Shown: positions 63,607 through 64,000 of the stretch, in pieces
Layout: each line of letters starts with the position of its first letter
Position numbering within the stretch: position 1 is the stretch's first letter
DNA from: Streptomyces sp. NRRL S-1022
GTDB lineage: Bacteria > Actinomycetota > Actinomycetes > Streptomycetales > Streptomycetaceae
Length of the DNA stretch: 64,000 nucleotides
NCBI RefSeq assembly: GCF_000720135.1
Contig: NZ_JOIU01000016.1
Span: forward strand, 186,001-250,000
Direction: 5' to 3'
Program-made: the position numbers and the translations under genes
The notes under the pieces: model-generated
The model's input: the letters and a program-made list of their open reading frames with translations, nothing else
Told to the model about the DNA's origin: nothing
Databases searched by the model: none

Positions 63607-64000
63607 GTGACCCAGCACAGGCTCAGGCGCCGGGGCTCGGCGCGACAGGTGATACGCAAGCGGGCGGTGGTGGCCGCCGCGGTCGTGGGGACGGTCGCGC
63701 TCGGCACGGGCGTCGCCGTCTGGGCCTCGGCGGACGGGGGCGGCGCGGCCGTGAGCGGCGCGCGGCAGCCGTCCCCCGGGCGGGCGGCCGGCACCGCGGC
63801 CGGCCCGGGGCAGCCGGCGACCGCGTCGGCCAGCCCCCGCCCCAGTCCCAGCCGGTCGTACCCGCTCTCGCAGGCGCCGCGCACCATACCCGCGGTCCGC
63901 TCCCACACCCCGGCGCGCGGTCCGGGCTGGAAGCCGCGGCACGGCGAGCGGGTGGTGGTGAGCGACCCCGCGCTGGCCGACGAGGGCCGGCTGATGGCCG
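63607..64000 (+). CDS. Probable secreted beta-N-acetylhexosaminidase (GH20), 5' part only
   Basis: An open frame of 131 codons from the GTG at 63607 to the window end. Residues 1-43 are basic followed by a hydrophobic helix (AVVAAAVVGTVALGTGVAVWA), a signal peptide or anchor. A disordered Pro/Ser/Ala stretch (50-100) is followed by GPGWKPRHGERVVVSDPALADEGRLMA, split here over residues 104-131. That opening matches the start of the GH20 N-terminal (zincin-like) domain in Streptomyces hexosaminidases. The catalytic domain lies outside, so the call is from the N-terminal part and from the usual position near sdh. Confidence 0.6.
   Translation, partial: MTQHRLRRRGSARQVIRKRAVVAAAVVGTVALGTGVAVWASADGGGAAVSGARQPSPGRAAGTAAGPGQPATASASPRPSPSRSYPLSQAPRTIPAVRSHTPARGPGWKPRHGERVVVSDPALADEGRLMA

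Overview
The window is chromosomal DNA of a Streptomyces-type actinomycete. Support comes from very high G+C with strong third-position GC bias, frequent GTG starts, 1-4 bp gene overlaps, LuxR-type two-component pairs, many proteins with Pro/Gly/Ala-rich linkers, and a gene order I recall from the S. coelicolor core (sucCD, purNH, folD, mdh, glycine-betaine genes, glyA, trpS, an 'SCO4848 family' protein, sdhCDAB). Both ends cut genes: a DUF5682-type protein at the left and a probable secreted beta-N-acetylhexosaminidase at the right.

Layout. 1-2.3 kb: DUF5682 and VWA-domain pair. 2.8-4.9 kb: sucCD. 5-9.2 kb: a sigma-like membrane protein, a DUF6350 membrane protein and a Gly/Gln-rich membrane protein. 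9.5-11.7 kb: purN-purH. 11.9-18.1 kb: two histidine kinase/response regulator pairs flanking folD-DUF3017. 18.2-19.7 kb: a membrane-anchored HTH/DUF2690 protein. 20.1-21.1 kb: mdh with a palindromic operator, followed by an unassigned structured RNA with its own promoter-like sequence and terminator. 21.8-26.8 kb: a probable insertion (CAP-domain secreted protein damaged by a tandem duplication, serine hydrolase, MFS exporter, LysR regulator, secreted protein). 27-34.2 kb: choline-to-glycine-betaine oxidation and a betaine ABC transporter. 34.2-36.9 kb: a PEP-mutase-like and AhpD-like operon divergent from a PdxR/MocR regulator. 37-41.3 kb: a three-gene unit of a membrane-anchored protein, a flavoprotein and a SIR2-domain protein. 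41.3-47.5 kb: mixed metabolic and regulatory genes, including a TetR/SnoaL-like pair with a double operator and an ornithine aminotransferase. 47.6-50.4 kb: ZTP riboswitch-glyA and trpS. 50.5-59.1 kb: envelope and accessory genes, including a DD-carboxypeptidase and a self-regulated TetR operon. 59.2-62.7 kb: sdhCDAB. 62.9-64 kb: OHCU decarboxylase and the start of the hexosaminidase.

Functionally the window holds much of the lower TCA cycle (SucCD, SdhCDAB, Mdh) and of one-carbon/purine metabolism (PurN, PurH, FolD, GlyA). The ZTP riboswitch links the two halves of the latter: it senses the PurH substrate precursor that accumulates when formyl-folate is short.

The most interesting segment is 37.0-41.3 kb. 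The SIR2 protein keeps the Asn and His expected of an active NAD-consuming SIR2 domain, and its C-terminal half appears homologous to the cytoplasmic part of the membrane protein two genes upstream. I infer a membrane/soluble sensor-effector pair with a flavoprotein, possibly a conflict (anti-phage) or NAD-linked signalling system that I do not recognise. No tRNA, rRNA, insertion sequence or CRISPR array was seen.
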